Counted from the stretch's first letter, positions 1 through 8,871 are shown. The stretch is 37,928 nt of DNA from SAR86 cluster bacterium (GCA_002401885.1 NVUL01000019.1:1-37928); one strand, 5' to 3'. Numbers and translations: made by a program. Notes: generated by a model not told the origin, from the sequence alone.

Positions 1-22
1 CCAAGTTAGAGTAAATGAGCTT

Positions 23-51
23 CTGCTGCAGGCTTAGGGATTTCGCAGCAG
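23..51. repeat. 7-bp inverted repeat upstream of yajC
   Basis: CTGCTGC (23-29) is the perfect reverse complement of GCAGCAG (45-51), with a 15-nt loop. No T-tract follows, so it is not a classical terminator. The 189 nt before yajC show no convincing coding frame on the plus strand. In many gammaproteobacteria tgt lies just upstream of yajC, so this may be its trailer, but no Tgt residues can be identified here. Confidence 0.3.
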
Positions 52-189
52 CTGAATTTGAAGTGATTAATCGGTGTTCGCAGGCAAGCTAAAGCGAACT
101 CAATAATCGATATAAGAAGTGCGTCAAAGCCGGTACAATCCCCGTCTTTTCTGCCTGAGCGAACACCTAACTCCCTGAGAGAGTCATTT

Positions 190-516
190 ATGAACCTAAT
201 CTTTCCCACAGCCTATGCCCAAGAAGCCGCGGGGCAACCCTCGATGACTTATAACCTGATTCTATTTGGTGGCATGTTCGTCCTGTTCTATCTGATCTTG
301 TGGCGTCCGCAGTCCAAACGCGCCAAAGAGCATAAAGATTTGATTACCAGCGTCTCTAAGGGAGATGAAATAATGACATCCGGTGGACTGATGGGCAAGG
401 TTGTCAATGTAAGCGATGACTATATTGCCGTTGAAGTTGCGGAAAAAGTAGTACTCAAATTACAAAAATCTTCAGTCGCCGCGGTTCTGCCGAAGGGCAC
501 AATTAGTCAGATCTAG
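190..516 (+). CDS. yajC: YajC, preprotein translocase accessory subunit
   Basis: A 108-residue inner-membrane protein that associates with SecD and SecF in the Sec holotranslocon. One membrane segment lies at about residues 21-40 and ends in the family's WRPQ motif, followed by KRAKEHKDLI. A compact cytoplasmic domain follows, with the conserved pattern GDEIMTSGGLMGKV. Length is typical (about 110). The ATG is preceded by GAGAGAG six bases upstream, a reasonable ribosome-binding site. The gene sits 65 nt before secD in the same direction, the standard yajC-secD-secF arrangement. The N-terminal extension before the membrane segment contains an AYAQEA stretch that resembles a signal-peptidase site but is common in this family. 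Confidence 0.97.
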   Translation: MNLIFPTAYAQEAAGQPSMTYNLILFGGMFVLFYLILWRPQSKRAKEHKDLITSVSKGDEIMTSGGLMGKVVNVSDDYIAVEVAEKVVLKLQKSSVAAVLPKGTISQI

Positions 517-581
517 TTGCGTCGGAATATAAGTCTCACGCGTATACTCACCGACGATAAAGAGCTAGCTGGTAGCACAAT

Positions 582-2477
582 ATGTTAAACAAGTACCCGG
601 CCTGGAAAAACATTCTCATTCTTTTAGTGGTTATCCTGGGATTTCTCTATTCCTTGCCAAACCTCTATCCGGACGATCCTGCGTTACAGGTTTCCCATGA
701 ACTCACCGAGTTGAGCGAGGGAGATTTGCCTACGATTATGTCGGCGCTGGAAGCGGCTGAAGTAAATTTCTTTGGCGAGGAAGTGGATAGCGAGAGCATC
801 CTGGTTCGCTTGAATAATCTCGATGATCAACTGCGTGCGAAGACAGCTATCGAAGAAGCCTTGGGTGATAGTTATATCGTTGCCTTAAATCTAGCGCCCA
901 CTACGCCTAGTTGGTTGCAGGCTATCGGCGCAGGCAAGATGAACCTTGGTTTGGACTTGCAGGGCGGAGTGCATTTCCTGATGGAAGTGGACATGGAAGC
1001 GGCATTGACGCGTCGTATGGAAGACAACCTAAGCAATGTTAGAACAATCTTAAGAGAACAAAGAATTCGAAGTCGCGGTTTAAACCTGATTTCAATCTCG
1101 CACTTAGAGGTGCGTTTTGCGAACGACGAGGATCGCAGCCAAGCCAGATCGGAACTGGTTGAAGGTTTTCCAGATTTACAGTTTCAGAGCCGCGAAGCAG
1201 AAGGTGTCTTTATCCTCGATATGCGCATGGCACCTGCTACCGCGCTACAGATTCAAACCGATACCCTGCAAGCAAATAGAACAACTCTGCTGAATCGCGT
1301 CGATACACTCGGCGTGTCAGAGCCCACTGTGCAGCAACAAGGCTCGGACCGAATTGTAGTGGAATTGCCAGGCATGCAAGACCCAGCACAGGCAATCCGA
1401 ATCCTGCAACGCATCGCTACATTGGAATTTCACCTCGAAGCCGAGATAGGCGCGCCCAGTCTGAGCTACGAGACTTATGAATATGAGGGTGTCTCGGTCA
1501 ATGTCGACAACGATGTAGTCTTGCAGGGCGATCGCATAAGCAATGCGGTTTATCAACTAGATCAGAACAGCCAGCCTTCGGTGAATTTGAGTCTCGATGC
1601 GCAGGGTGGCAATCAGATGAACCGTGCGACTCGCGATAACGTGAACCGACGCTTGGATATACTTTTGATTGAGACAAAATCACGCACTATCACAACCGTG
1701 AATGAAGAGGGTGAAGAAGTCGAAGATATTGAGTTCTATGAAGACAAAAAACTCATCATGCACGCCACAATTATACAGGCGCTAGGCCGACAATTTAGCA
1801 TCACCGGGTTGACCGCGCGCGAGGCGAGCGATCTCGCTCCACTTATTCGTTCGGGATCGTTGGCGGCCCCTATGACGATTGTTGAGCAATCGGTTATCGG
1901 ACCATCGATGGGCCAGGAAAATCTCGACCAGGGTTTATTGGGCGTGCAAGTCGCGGCCGGACTCGTCATTATCTTCATGCTTTTCTACTACCGTACATTC
2001 GGTTTGGCGGCGAACGCTGCGCTTATCATGAATATTCTGTTGATCGTAGCGGTGATGTCTTCGATAATTCCAGCGACACTGACGCTGCCGGGTATCGTTG
2101 GTATCGTTCTTACGGTGGGCATGGCAGTCGATGCGAACGTGCTCATTTTCACGAGAATTCGCGAGGAGTTGTCGAGCGGCTCGCCGCCGCAACAGGCCAT
2201 CGACGCGGGCTATAACCGTGCATTCACGACTATTATCGATGCTAACCTGACTACTTTCTTAGTCGCCGCGGTACTCTATACGATCGGCACCGGTCCTGTG
2301 CGCGGCTTCGCAATCACTCTGATGATAGGAATTATCACGTCTATGTTCACTGCCATCATCGGCACGCGAGCAATTGTAAATTTGATCTATGGCGGCAAGT
2401 CTGGCAAGAAACTCTCCATAGGCAGTTACAGGAAAAAGGCCAAGCCAGACGAACTGAACCTAGCGGCGGGAAAGTAA
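582..2477 (+). CDS. secD: SecD, protein translocase subunit
   Basis: A 631-residue inner-membrane protein of the Sec export machinery. With SecF it uses the proton-motive force to pull exported proteins out on the periplasmic side. A first membrane helix (about residues 10-28) is followed by a large periplasmic P1 region that includes the conserved LGLDLQGGVHFLMEVD. The last 170 residues hold five further helices, with GMAVDANVLIFTRIREE and GTGPVRGFAITLMIGI, both hallmarks of SecD. Length matches gammaproteobacterial SecD (about 615-630). It lies between yajC and secF, with only 6 nt to secF, so co-transcription and coupled translation are likely. The start ATG has a weak ribosome-binding site. 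Confidence 0.97.
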   Translation: MLNKYPAWKNILILLVVILGFLYSLPNLYPDDPALQVSHELTELSEGDLPTIMSALEAAEVNFFGEEVDSESILVRLNNLDDQLRAKTAIEEALGDSYIVALNLAPTTPSWLQAIGAGKMNLGLDLQGGVHFLMEVDMEAALTRRMEDNLSNVRTILREQRIRSRGLNLISISHLEVRFANDEDRSQARSELVEGFPDLQFQSREAEGVFILDMRMAPATALQIQTDTLQANRTTLLNRVDTLGVSEPTVQQQGSDRIVVELPGMQDPAQAIRILQRIATLEFHLEAEIGAPSLSYETYEYEGVSVNVDNDVVLQGDRISNAVYQLDQNSQPSVNLSLDAQGGNQMNRATRDNVNRRLDILLIETKSRTITTVNEEGEEVEDIEFYEDKKLIMHATIIQALGRQFSITGLTAREASDLAPLIRSGSLAAPMTIVEQSVIGPSMGQENLDQGLLGVQVAAGLVIIFMLFYYRTFGLAANAALIMNILLIVAVMSSIIPATLTLPGIVGIVLTVGMAVDANVLIFTRIREELSSGSPPQQAIDAGYNRAFTTIIDANLTTFLVAAVLYTIGTGPVRGFAITLMIGIITSMFTAIIGTRAIVNLIYGGKSGKKLSIGSYRKKAKPDELNLAAGK

Positions 2478-2483
2478 ATAGAT

Positions 2484-3437
2484 ATGTTAATACCTGAAAA
2501 ACAAATCGATTTTATGGGTGTGCGCAAGATTGCGGGCATAGGATCTATTGTTCTGATAATTGTTTCCATCGTGTCGCTGGCGTTCAACTCTTTGGAGTTT
2601 GGTCTGGATTTCACCTCCGGCACATCGGTGCGCTTGAGCTATTCCGAGGCCGTTATCGTCCAAGATGTTAATCAGGCGCTGCGCGACAATGGTTACGAAG
2701 ACGCTGTTGTGGTGACATTTGGATCAGATCGCGACATTAGAGTTCTCCTGCCAGTAGATGAAAGTGTTGCAATTGGCGATCAGGCTGCACAGGCAGTTAT
2801 TGTAGGTGAGTCTATTGCCGAATTGCTGCAGAGTAGCAGTGGCAGCGAGATCACGCTGCTAGGCTCCGACTACGTGAGTGCAAAAGTTGGCGGCGAGCTG
2901 GTTGAATCGGGCGGTATCGGCATGCTGGTGGCCCTCGCCATTATCATGGTGTACATCGCCATGCGTTTCCAGTTTAAGTTCTCGGTGGGTGCGGTGGTGG
3001 CACTTGCGCACGATCTCATTATCACCCTCGGGATATTTTCATTATTTCGAATCGAGTTCAATCTGAATACATTGGCTGCGCTGTTGGCAATCATTGGTTA
3101 TTCATTGAACGACACCATCGTGGTATCCGACCGTATTCGCGAAAATTTCCGTCGCCTGCGTACGGGCACACCAATTGAAATGGTCAATATTTCTCTCAAT
3201 CAAACACTATCACGTACGTTGATTACTTCATTGACTACTCTACTGGTGCTCTTCTCTATCCTTTTCATCGGTGGCGAATCTACTCAGGGATTTGCAGTGG
3301 CGCTTATCATCGGCGTTGTGATCGGTACCTATTCTTCCATCTATATTGCCTCGAATGTCATTCTGTACATGAACGTGACCCGCGAAGACTTGATGTTGCC
3401 CGTAAAGGAAGGCGCCGAGTTGGACGATATTCCCTAG
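2484..3437 (+). CDS. secF: SecF, protein translocase subunit
   Basis: A 317-residue partner of SecD with six predicted membrane helices. It is an RND-fold protein that forms the SecDF complex and assists late steps of export. Recognisable motifs are GLDFTSGTSVRLSYSEA after the first helix, and GYSLNDTIVVSDRIREN in the fourth-helix region, which carries the Asp residues associated with proton use. QGFAVALIIGVVIGTYSSIYIAS lies near the C terminus. Length is normal. It starts 6 nt after the secD stop and closes the yajC-secD-secF operon. Confidence 0.97.
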   Translation: MLIPEKQIDFMGVRKIAGIGSIVLIIVSIVSLAFNSLEFGLDFTSGTSVRLSYSEAVIVQDVNQALRDNGYEDAVVVTFGSDRDIRVLLPVDESVAIGDQAAQAVIVGESIAELLQSSSGSEITLLGSDYVSAKVGGELVESGGIGMLVALAIIMVYIAMRFQFKFSVGAVVALAHDLIITLGIFSLFRIEFNLNTLAALLAIIGYSLNDTIVVSDRIRENFRRLRTGTPIEMVNISLNQTLSRTLITSLTTLLVLFSILFIGGESTQGFAVALIIGVVIGTYSSIYIASNVILYMNVTREDLMLPVKEGAELDDIP

Positions 3438-3469
3438 TAAGGGTTCGTTACACGTCGGCATTTTCCTGA

Positions 3470-3485
3470 GCAGGACTAGTCCTGC
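3470..3485. repeat. Perfect 16-bp palindrome between secF and mltD
   Basis: GCAGGACTAGTCCTGC is fully self-complementary with no loop. It lies 33 nt after the secF stop and about 80 nt before the mltD start. A palindrome without a spacer is more like a protein-binding site than an RNA hairpin, and no T-run follows. It could be an operator for mltD. Function unproven. Confidence 0.4.
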
Positions 3486-3567
3486 GATAAATAGCACTTG
3501 GCGATGACCTACATAATTGCTATGTTTTAGCCCGTCAAAATCTAATGTTCATAGAGGGCGGTTCAGA

Positions 3568-5814
3568 TTGATTCACACAGGGCAACAATCGCAGCACACA
3601 AAGCAGTCTCTCTTTAGCTGGCGGCTAGCATTTTCAGTGCTATTACTGCAATTCTCTCTGTTTCTACCCCTCAAATCGCTCGCTCAAGATCCCGCCTTGT
3701 TCCCTAGACCTGTTGAATTGGAGCCTGCTATAGGCTTCTGGGTTCGCGTGTATACCGAAGTCGATACTCAGAGTGGCTTCCTGCACGATTCGCAGCATCT
3801 GGACGTTATCTACACTGATATGCGCTTAAACCGTCGTGCGATAGAGGCTAGGCGTAGCCTAATTCAGGAAGACTTGCGGGTGCTCGCTACCGGGCAACGT
3901 GATCAGCTTACAGATTCACAGCGCGAGATTCTCTCACTCTGGCCTATTGACGTGAGTAACCAGACCCTACGTGCGGCGGCTTCCAATGTTCGCTGGCAGT
4001 TGGGCCAGTCAGATAGATTCCTTGGTGGATTGCAAAGATCGGGGGCGTACCGACAGCATATAAATAATGTTATACGAGAAAAAGGTCTTCCAGAGGAGCT
4101 TGGCGTGCTTCCTCACGTCGAGTCGTCATTCAATCCCGGTGCTTTTTCTAGCGCATCGGCTGCAGGCATGTGGCAGTTCGGTCGTGCCACTGGTCAGCGT
4201 TTCATGCGTATCGATCACATAGTGGATGAGCGCATGGACCCCTATACAGCTACCAACGCTGCTATGAGTCTACTTGAATATAATTACAGTGTGCTTGGCA
4301 CCTGGCCTTTGGCTTTAACTGCCTACAACCATGGCGCCGGTGGAATCGCCAGAGCCGTTCGAGACACAAAAACTACTGATATTGAAAAAATCGTCGCAAA
4401 TTACAAAGGGCGCTCATTCGGGTTTGCGTCGCGCAATTTCTACGCACAATTCCTCGCTGTCAATGAAGTAGAAAGAAATGCCGAGGAGTACTTCGGCGAT
4501 GTGCGATTTAATCCTGCGCCAAATTTCAGAGAAGTCCAGACCGACGCTTTTATCGATGCTGAAGTATTCGCGAGTTCGATTGGTATCAGCCTGGAACAAT
4601 TGCGCGCCGACAATCGAGCGCTTCGCCCAGTGGTGTGGGAGGGTAACAAGAGAATTCCCGCGGGTTTTCGAGTCAAAGTGCGCGAAGAGGTTGTTCCCTC
4701 CGGAGACATCTTGGCAATGGTGCCTAACGATTTCAAATTCCCCGTACAGACACCCGATATAGCCTATGTGGTTGAACGTGGCGACAGTCTCTCGGTAATC
4801 GCTAGACGCTTTAATACATCCGTGACAAGGCTTGCCTCATTGAATCAACTGCAGAGCCGTAACAGAATTCAGATCGGCCAGCGCCTATTGCTTCCTCAGG
4901 ATAGTAGCCAACCGACTTCGGTTGCGGCTGTTGTTTCCGAAGAAGGGTCGTACACAGTTCGCCGAGGCGATACCGTGTCACTAATCGCTGCACGTTATGG
5001 CGTAACCGAGCAGGCGCTTTTGGGTGCGAATGGGATTCAAGACGCACATAGAATTTATCCAGGACAGCAGCTAACGATGCCTGGCCAGGGCGATGCCGGG
5101 ATTCAGCTTGCCGGGATAGACGCTACTAATACCCCAACGCCGACTGTGCAGACTCAACTGGCAGAAGAGGTCGAGGCACGTACGGTATCGGTTAGTGATA
5201 CACCCGTATCACCTCCAGAAGAAGTAGAACAGCTCACCTTAGTGCGCCTGCCTCCTGCCGCGGTATTGCCGGACAATCAAGAATTGGACGCCCCAGTTAC
5301 CGAGGAGGAGAGCACGGCGGAGGCATTGGATCCTGTGATAAATGTTAGTGCGAGTAACGAACAACTCGTCGAAAACTTGTCTGCTGATCCGTCAGATTAC
5401 ACTGTAGCGAGCAACAATACTGTCGAAGTTCAGGCATCAGAAACACTAGGGCATTTCGCCGATTGGCTGAGTATTCGTGCTTGGGATGTGCGCAGGTTAA
5501 ACAATATGGCATTTCGTGACCCAGTTATTGTGGGCAAGCGCCTGACCCTGGATTTCTCGAGAGTGAATATTGCGGAGTTCGAGCTTAAGCGTCGAGAATT
5601 TCATTCGACTCTGCAGCAAGAGTTTTTTAGTAATTACCGCATCCAGGGTGTCGAGCAGTATGAGATCAAGCGTAACGACAATATCGGCGCCATCGCGAGG
5701 AATCGTTATTCCACTCCTATCTGGCTAGTGCGGCAGTACAATCCCGAACTGGATTTCAATCGCATACAAATCGGCCAGCAAATAGCCTTTCCACTACTCG
5801 AGCAAGCAGAGTAG
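3568..5814 (+). CDS. mltD: MltD-type membrane-bound lytic transglycosylase with LysM repeats
   Basis: About 748 residues, exported; it should cleave peptidoglycan glycan strands to form 1,6-anhydro-muropeptides. A hydrophobic export segment ending LKSLAQ is followed by the SLT domain, containing LPHVESSFNPGAFS (catalytic Glu at codon 4120-4122), SAAGMWQFGRATGQ and LTAYNHGAGG. Four LysM-like wall-binding units come next: VERGDSLSVIARRF, VRRGDTVSLIAARYG, a degenerate one near VEVQASETLGHFADWL, and IKRNDNIGAIARNRY. The longest frame begins at TTG 3517. I prefer TTG 3568 because GAGGGCGG lies six bases upstream of it and nothing similar precedes 3517. The protein is longer than E. coli MltD (about 450), mainly from an acidic linker and extra LysM units. 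Confidence 0.92.
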   Translation: MIHTGQQSQHTKQSLFSWRLAFSVLLLQFSLFLPLKSLAQDPALFPRPVELEPAIGFWVRVYTEVDTQSGFLHDSQHLDVIYTDMRLNRRAIEARRSLIQEDLRVLATGQRDQLTDSQREILSLWPIDVSNQTLRAAASNVRWQLGQSDRFLGGLQRSGAYRQHINNVIREKGLPEELGVLPHVESSFNPGAFSSASAAGMWQFGRATGQRFMRIDHIVDERMDPYTATNAAMSLLEYNYSVLGTWPLALTAYNHGAGGIARAVRDTKTTDIEKIVANYKGRSFGFASRNFYAQFLAVNEVERNAEEYFGDVRFNPAPNFREVQTDAFIDAEVFASSIGISLEQLRADNRALRPVVWEGNKRIPAGFRVKVREEVVPSGDILAMVPNDFKFPVQTPDIAYVVERGDSLSVIARRFNTSVTRLASLNQLQSRNRIQIGQRLLLPQDSSQPTSVAAVVSEEGSYTVRRGDTVSLIAARYGVTEQALLGANGIQDAHRIYPGQQLTMPGQGDAGIQLAGIDATNTPTPTVQTQLAEEVEARTVSVSDTPVSPPEEVEQLTLVRLPPAAVLPDNQELDAPVTEEESTAEALDPVINVSASNEQLVENLSADPSDYTVASNNTVEVQASETLGHFADWLSIRAWDVRRLNNMAFRDPVIVGKRLTLDFSRVNIAEFELKRREFHSTLQQEFFSNYRIQGVEQYEIKRNDNIGAIARNRYSTPIWLVRQYNPELDFNRIQIGQQIAFPLLEQAE

Positions 5815-5897
5815 TCGCGCTACTTTTCTTATTCCCTAATTAATCGATGCCGAAAAAGCCGGCGTATCGTGTCATTTCACTTGTTTTTGGCGCACTC

Positions 5898-5938
5898 GCA
5901 TTGCCCTTAACGGCCAATGCTTGCACATCCCTGTGCAA
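5898..5938. repeat. Two adjacent hairpins in convergent intergenic space
   Basis: GCATTG (5898-5903) pairs with CAATGC (5915-5920). Immediately after, TTGCAC (5921-5926) pairs with GTGCAA (5933-5938) around a 6-nt loop. They sit between the converging mltD and glycosyltransferase genes, where transcription should end. No clear T-tract follows on either strand, so terminator activity is only a possibility. Confidence 0.35.
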
Positions 5939-5939
5939 C

Positions 5940-6051
5940 TTAGTCGACCAAAAAAATGCATGAAACTTTAGTTTTCTGGTCGAAATTTTAGCTACCTACA
6001 AAGCTAAGTGATTGATACCCATATCGAGATGCATTTTTCAGGGTCGACTAA
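5940..6051. repeat. 112-bp unit bounded by inverted repeats
   Basis: The left arm starts with TTAGTCGACC (5940-5949), then an A-run and ATGCAT (5956-5961). The right arm is ATGCAT (6029-6034), a T-run and GGTCGACTAA (6042-6051). The outer 10 bp and inner 6 bp are perfect reverse complements; the A/T runs between them differ slightly. The right arm covers the stop codon of the minus-strand glycosyltransferase. An internal hairpin TTAGCT (5988-5993) / AGCTAA (6002-6007) lies in the middle. It may be a large bidirectional transcription-end structure or a small MITE-like element. No target-site duplication is obvious. Confidence 0.5.
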
Positions 6052-7216
6052 CTAGCCTTTCCAGCAGTTCCGCATATTTGGGTCGCAGCGTCTTCTGAGA
6101 GAAGCCCTCTAACGTGATCCTTGGCAGCGCAATGCTCTTGGCTAGCATTTTTTGCCAGTTCTCAAGTTGGTGAAGAATTCCCGCACAATTTGCTTCGCTC
6201 CCGTCACTTTCATTGCAGTGTTCATTGAAGGGATAGAGAAATTCACTATCGATGTATTCGGGATAGACCAGTGCGTCGGGCACTAGAGGCGTGCAGCCTA
6301 ATGTGCAGGCCTCCTGTATGGCGAGGCCCTGAAAATCATGCAGCGCGGTGGAGAGCACGACGTCACAGCGCCTAAGCAGGTCTATGTAGCTCTCGCGGTT
6401 CTCGACAAAGCCGAAGCTACCCTGATCGATGCTAAGGGCCGCAGCATGCTGCTCTAGTAGTGACGCTATCTTCTCAAATTCTGCTGGGGACGACCTGAAT
6501 TGTTGTCCGACAACATGGAGCCTGATTGGTAGTCGTTGTGCAAGGATTGCCTCAGCTAGACGCAGCAATAGTTTCGGTCCCTTGTCATATTCCCAACGAT
6601 GATTCCAGATTACGTCGAGAATTTGCTTAGGACTTTTCGCTGTTGGAATTGCGGGTGTTACTGGCTCCAATGGGAATTCTTCTATTGGAACCGGAATAAC
6701 TTCGCTCTTTTCAATTCTCTCAAGCAATTCCGGAGACAATGGGTCGGGTAACTTCTTGAGTAATTCCTTGGCCCCTTGCAGGAAAGTAGATCGGTTGTAA
6801 TCGCTGTTGAAGGCGATTGCATCCGCACAGAGTGCCGAGTAGAGAGGTACCAACTGTGGTTCAACGTTGTTACTTCGTTGCGTGCTGCCTAACGGATAGA
6901 CGAACTGATTCTCATGGAAATAGAGTAGGGTGGGTAACTGTGCTATGCGGGGTATGAACCCGCGAAGACTTGCGAGATCAACCATCGAGGTAACGATGAG
7001 CAGATCGTAGTCTTGATTGAGTCGTTCCTTTTCGTTAAGCGCCCATTGCAAGCTATTGCCTCTTATGCGCCAGTTGAAATGGCGTGGCGGCAGTGCGAGC
7101 TGAGTCCAGCTGTGCTCGGGAAACATATCAATCAGTCTGCCGCGCCACATTTTATGGCTCATGGCGTCGTAGGCAGAAAGCAGTAAAATTCGATAATTAA
7201 TTGTGGGTTTTTTCAT
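6038..7216 (-). CDS. DUF3524/QTMAN-type glycosyltransferase (probable tRNA-queuosine mannosyltransferase)
   Basis: 392 residues, soluble. The N-terminal half matches the DUF3524 family: RILLLSAYDAMSHKMWRGRL, LALPPRHFNWRIRGN, YDLLIVTSMVDLASLRGF, LLYFHENQFVYPL and the following DAIAFNSDYNRSTFL. The C-terminal half is a GT-B glycosyltransferase domain with WNHRWEYDKGPKLLLRL, ALHDFQGLAIQEACTLGCTPLVPDALVYPEY. The animal homologue GTDC1 (QTMAN) adds mannose to queuosine in tRNA-Asp. The bacterial relatives are assumed to do the same or a related tRNA glycosylation, which is inference here. The yajC-secDF block nearby is normally adjacent to tgt, the queuosine-inserting enzyme, which fits. No good ribosome-binding site precedes the ATG. 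The stop codon lies in an inverted repeat. Confidence 0.82.
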   Translation of the reverse strand: MKKPTINYRILLLSAYDAMSHKMWRGRLIDMFPEHSWTQLALPPRHFNWRIRGNSLQWALNEKERLNQDYDLLIVTSMVDLASLRGFIPRIAQLPTLLYFHENQFVYPLGSTQRSNNVEPQLVPLYSALCADAIAFNSDYNRSTFLQGAKELLKKLPDPLSPELLERIEKSEVIPVPIEEFPLEPVTPAIPTAKSPKQILDVIWNHRWEYDKGPKLLLRLAEAILAQRLPIRLHVVGQQFRSSPAEFEKIASLLEQHAAALSIDQGSFGFVENRESYIDLLRRCDVVLSTALHDFQGLAIQEACTLGCTPLVPDALVYPEYIDSEFLYPFNEHCNESDGSEANCAGILHQLENWQKMLAKSIALPRITLEGFSQKTLRPKYAELLERLVSRP

Positions 7217-7243
7217 TGCTAATCAATCGAGGAATAGTTCTAG

Positions 7244-7249
7244 TATAAT
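7244..7249 (+). promoter_or_regulatory. Possible -10 element for the GST gene
   Basis: A consensus TATAAT lies 95 nt before the GST start, in the 127-nt gap between the divergent glycosyltransferase and GST genes. No good -35 hexamer sits at 16-18 nt, so this is only a candidate. Confidence 0.35.
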
Positions 7250-7343
7250 TTCAGGTATTAGCTTAGCGTGCGCGAACGAATAAGTCTTCCAAGGCGCCAC
7301 GGCCTTTCAGCAATCAGTCACGGACAGTGACTTCGGGGGAATA

Positions 7344-7973
7344 ATGACAATTAAACTACACGGCATGACCTATAGTAACTATTACAATATGGTTAAGGCC
7401 ATCATGATTGAAAAGGGAATGGATTTCGATGAAGTTCATGTGTTGCCAAATCAAGAGCCGGAGTTCTTGCTTAAGAGTCCAATGGGGAAAGTGCCTTGCT
7501 TGCAGACCGAGCAAGGCTTCCTGAGTGAAACCGGTGTCATGATTGACTATATCGATAGCCTGAAAATTGAGCCTTCACTCTACCCAGAGGAACCCTTTGC
7601 CCGCGCAAAGGTCAAGGAGTTGATAAGACATCTTGAACTCTACATCGAATTGCCCGCGCGACGGTTGTATGGCGATGTGTTTTTCGGCAATCCGGCTACT
7701 GATGATCTGAAAGAACAGGTTAAGAGTCAGCTGGAAAAGGGATTCGCTTCATTGCAAAAGCTGGGAAATTTTGACCCCTATCTGGCTGGAAAAGAACTGA
7801 GTTACGCGGATTTTTACTATAGATTCAGTGTAGGTATAGCAACCATAGTGTGCAAGAAGGCACTAAATTGGAATGCGTTGAACGAGCTGCCAAACATTAA
7901 GTCGCTATTGGATCTAATGGGTGAACGTGAATCAATTCAGAAGGTGTTGGCAGATCAGGCGCGAGACGCCTGA
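7344..7973 (+). CDS. Glutathione S-transferase family protein
   Basis: 209 residues, cytoplasmic. The N-terminal thioredoxin-like domain begins IKLHGMTYSNYYNMVKAIM and contains MGKVPCLQTEQGFLSETGVMIDYID. The VP is the conserved cis-proline and the SETGVMIDYI stretch forms the glutathione gamma-Glu site. An all-helical C-terminal domain follows, with LAGKELSYADFYYRFS matching the usual N-capping region. The first-domain active-site Tyr/Ser/Cys cannot be assigned with certainty (YSNYYN). ATG is preceded by GGGGGA. It converges on an SDR gene 25 nt away. Substrate unknown; typical roles are conjugation or thiol-dependent isomerisation or reduction. Confidence 0.88.
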   Translation: MTIKLHGMTYSNYYNMVKAIMIEKGMDFDEVHVLPNQEPEFLLKSPMGKVPCLQTEQGFLSETGVMIDYIDSLKIEPSLYPEEPFARAKVKELIRHLELYIELPARRLYGDVFFGNPATDDLKEQVKSQLEKGFASLQKLGNFDPYLAGKELSYADFYYRFSVGIATIVCKKALNWNALNELPNIKSLLDLMGERESIQKVLADQARDA

Positions 7974-7998
7974 TCTATCCAGAACAAGCAGAAGCCCG

Positions 7999-8871
7999 CT
8001 AGCGGTGAGGCGTTCTTTCTAGAATGCCTGCATTGCTGCTCATGTCGAGAATGGTCTCAATATTTTCTTCGATATCCTCAACTGACGCGCCTAGACCGAG
8101 GTCGACGCCAACATTTTCTCTGACGTCTGCAGAATAGTAGCGCCCGCCTGCAGCCTGAATGATGCGACCATTGGGGGCCTTCTCCGAACAGAGATAGACT
8201 ACGGCTGGCGTAACCAATTCTGGAGCTAGTTTCTCGGCGCTATCCTCAAAGCCTGGCAATTCGACTGTCATTCTTGTCGCGGCGATGGGGGCTATTGCAT
8301 TGGTGAATACGTTGTACTTGGCACCTTCGAAACGCAGCGTATTCATAAACCCAACTAAACCTAGCTTTGCAGCACCGTAGTTGGCCTGACCGAAATTTCC
8401 AAACAGGCCCGAAGTGGACGTTGTCATTACGATTCGACCGTACTTCTGTTCGACCATGATGGGCCAAACACACTTCGTTGCATTGAGACTGCCGGTAAGA
8501 TGTACATCAATAACAGCATGCCAGTTCTCAAGCTCTAGCTTTGAGAAGGTTTTATCTCTTAGGATGCCGGCGTTGTTAATCAAAATATCGATGCGACCCC
8601 ATTTTGCAACGGTTTCATCAACCATCGCTTGAACCGCTTCGAAATCGGTAACCGATGCATCGTTCGATATCGCTGTGCCGCCGTTGTCGCGAATTTCCTG
8701 CGCTACTTGCTCAGCGGCTGAGGCTGAGCCTCCGCTGCCGTCTACTGAACCGCCCAGATCATTGACCACTACTTTCGCGCCGCGTCGACCTAGCTCTAAG
8801 GCGTGCTGTTTGCCTAATCCGCCACCAGCTCCTGTTACGATCGCAACCTGGTCTTCGAAATTGATTTTCAT
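7999..8871 (-). CDS. SDR family oxidoreductase, MFE-2-like (3-hydroxyacyl-CoA dehydrogenase type)
   Basis: 290 residues, NAD(P)-dependent. It has TGAGGGLGKQHALELGRRGAKVVVNDLGG (cofactor-binding Rossmann start plus the NDLGG acidic end), INNAGILRD, a Ser in MTTSTSGLFG, and YGAAK giving the Tyr-x-x-x-Lys catalytic pair. The first 50 residues closely resemble the (3R)-hydroxyacyl-CoA dehydrogenase domain of the multifunctional beta-oxidation enzyme type 2, so an acyl-CoA substrate is plausible. The frame is open to 8913, but I choose ATG 8871. AGGAG lies just upstream of it and the protein then starts at the usual place (MKINFEDQVAIVTG). No hydratase or SCP domain is attached. Confidence 0.9.
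   Translation of the reverse strand: MKINFEDQVAIVTGAGGGLGKQHALELGRRGAKVVVNDLGGSVDGSGGSASAAEQVAQEIRDNGGTAISNDASVTDFEAVQAMVDETVAKWGRIDILINNAGILRDKTFSKLELENWHAVIDVHLTGSLNATKCVWPIMVEQKYGRIVMTTSTSGLFGNFGQANYGAAKLGLVGFMNTLRFEGAKYNVFTNAIAPIAATRMTVELPGFEDSAEKLAPELVTPAVVYLCSEKAPNGRIIQAAGGRYYSADVRENVGVDLGLGASVEDIEENIETILDMSSNAGILERTPHR

Noticed and set aside
6..209. Minus-strand 67-codon frame at the left edge
   Set aside because: Overlaps the yajC start region and has no recognisable motif or ribosome-binding site.
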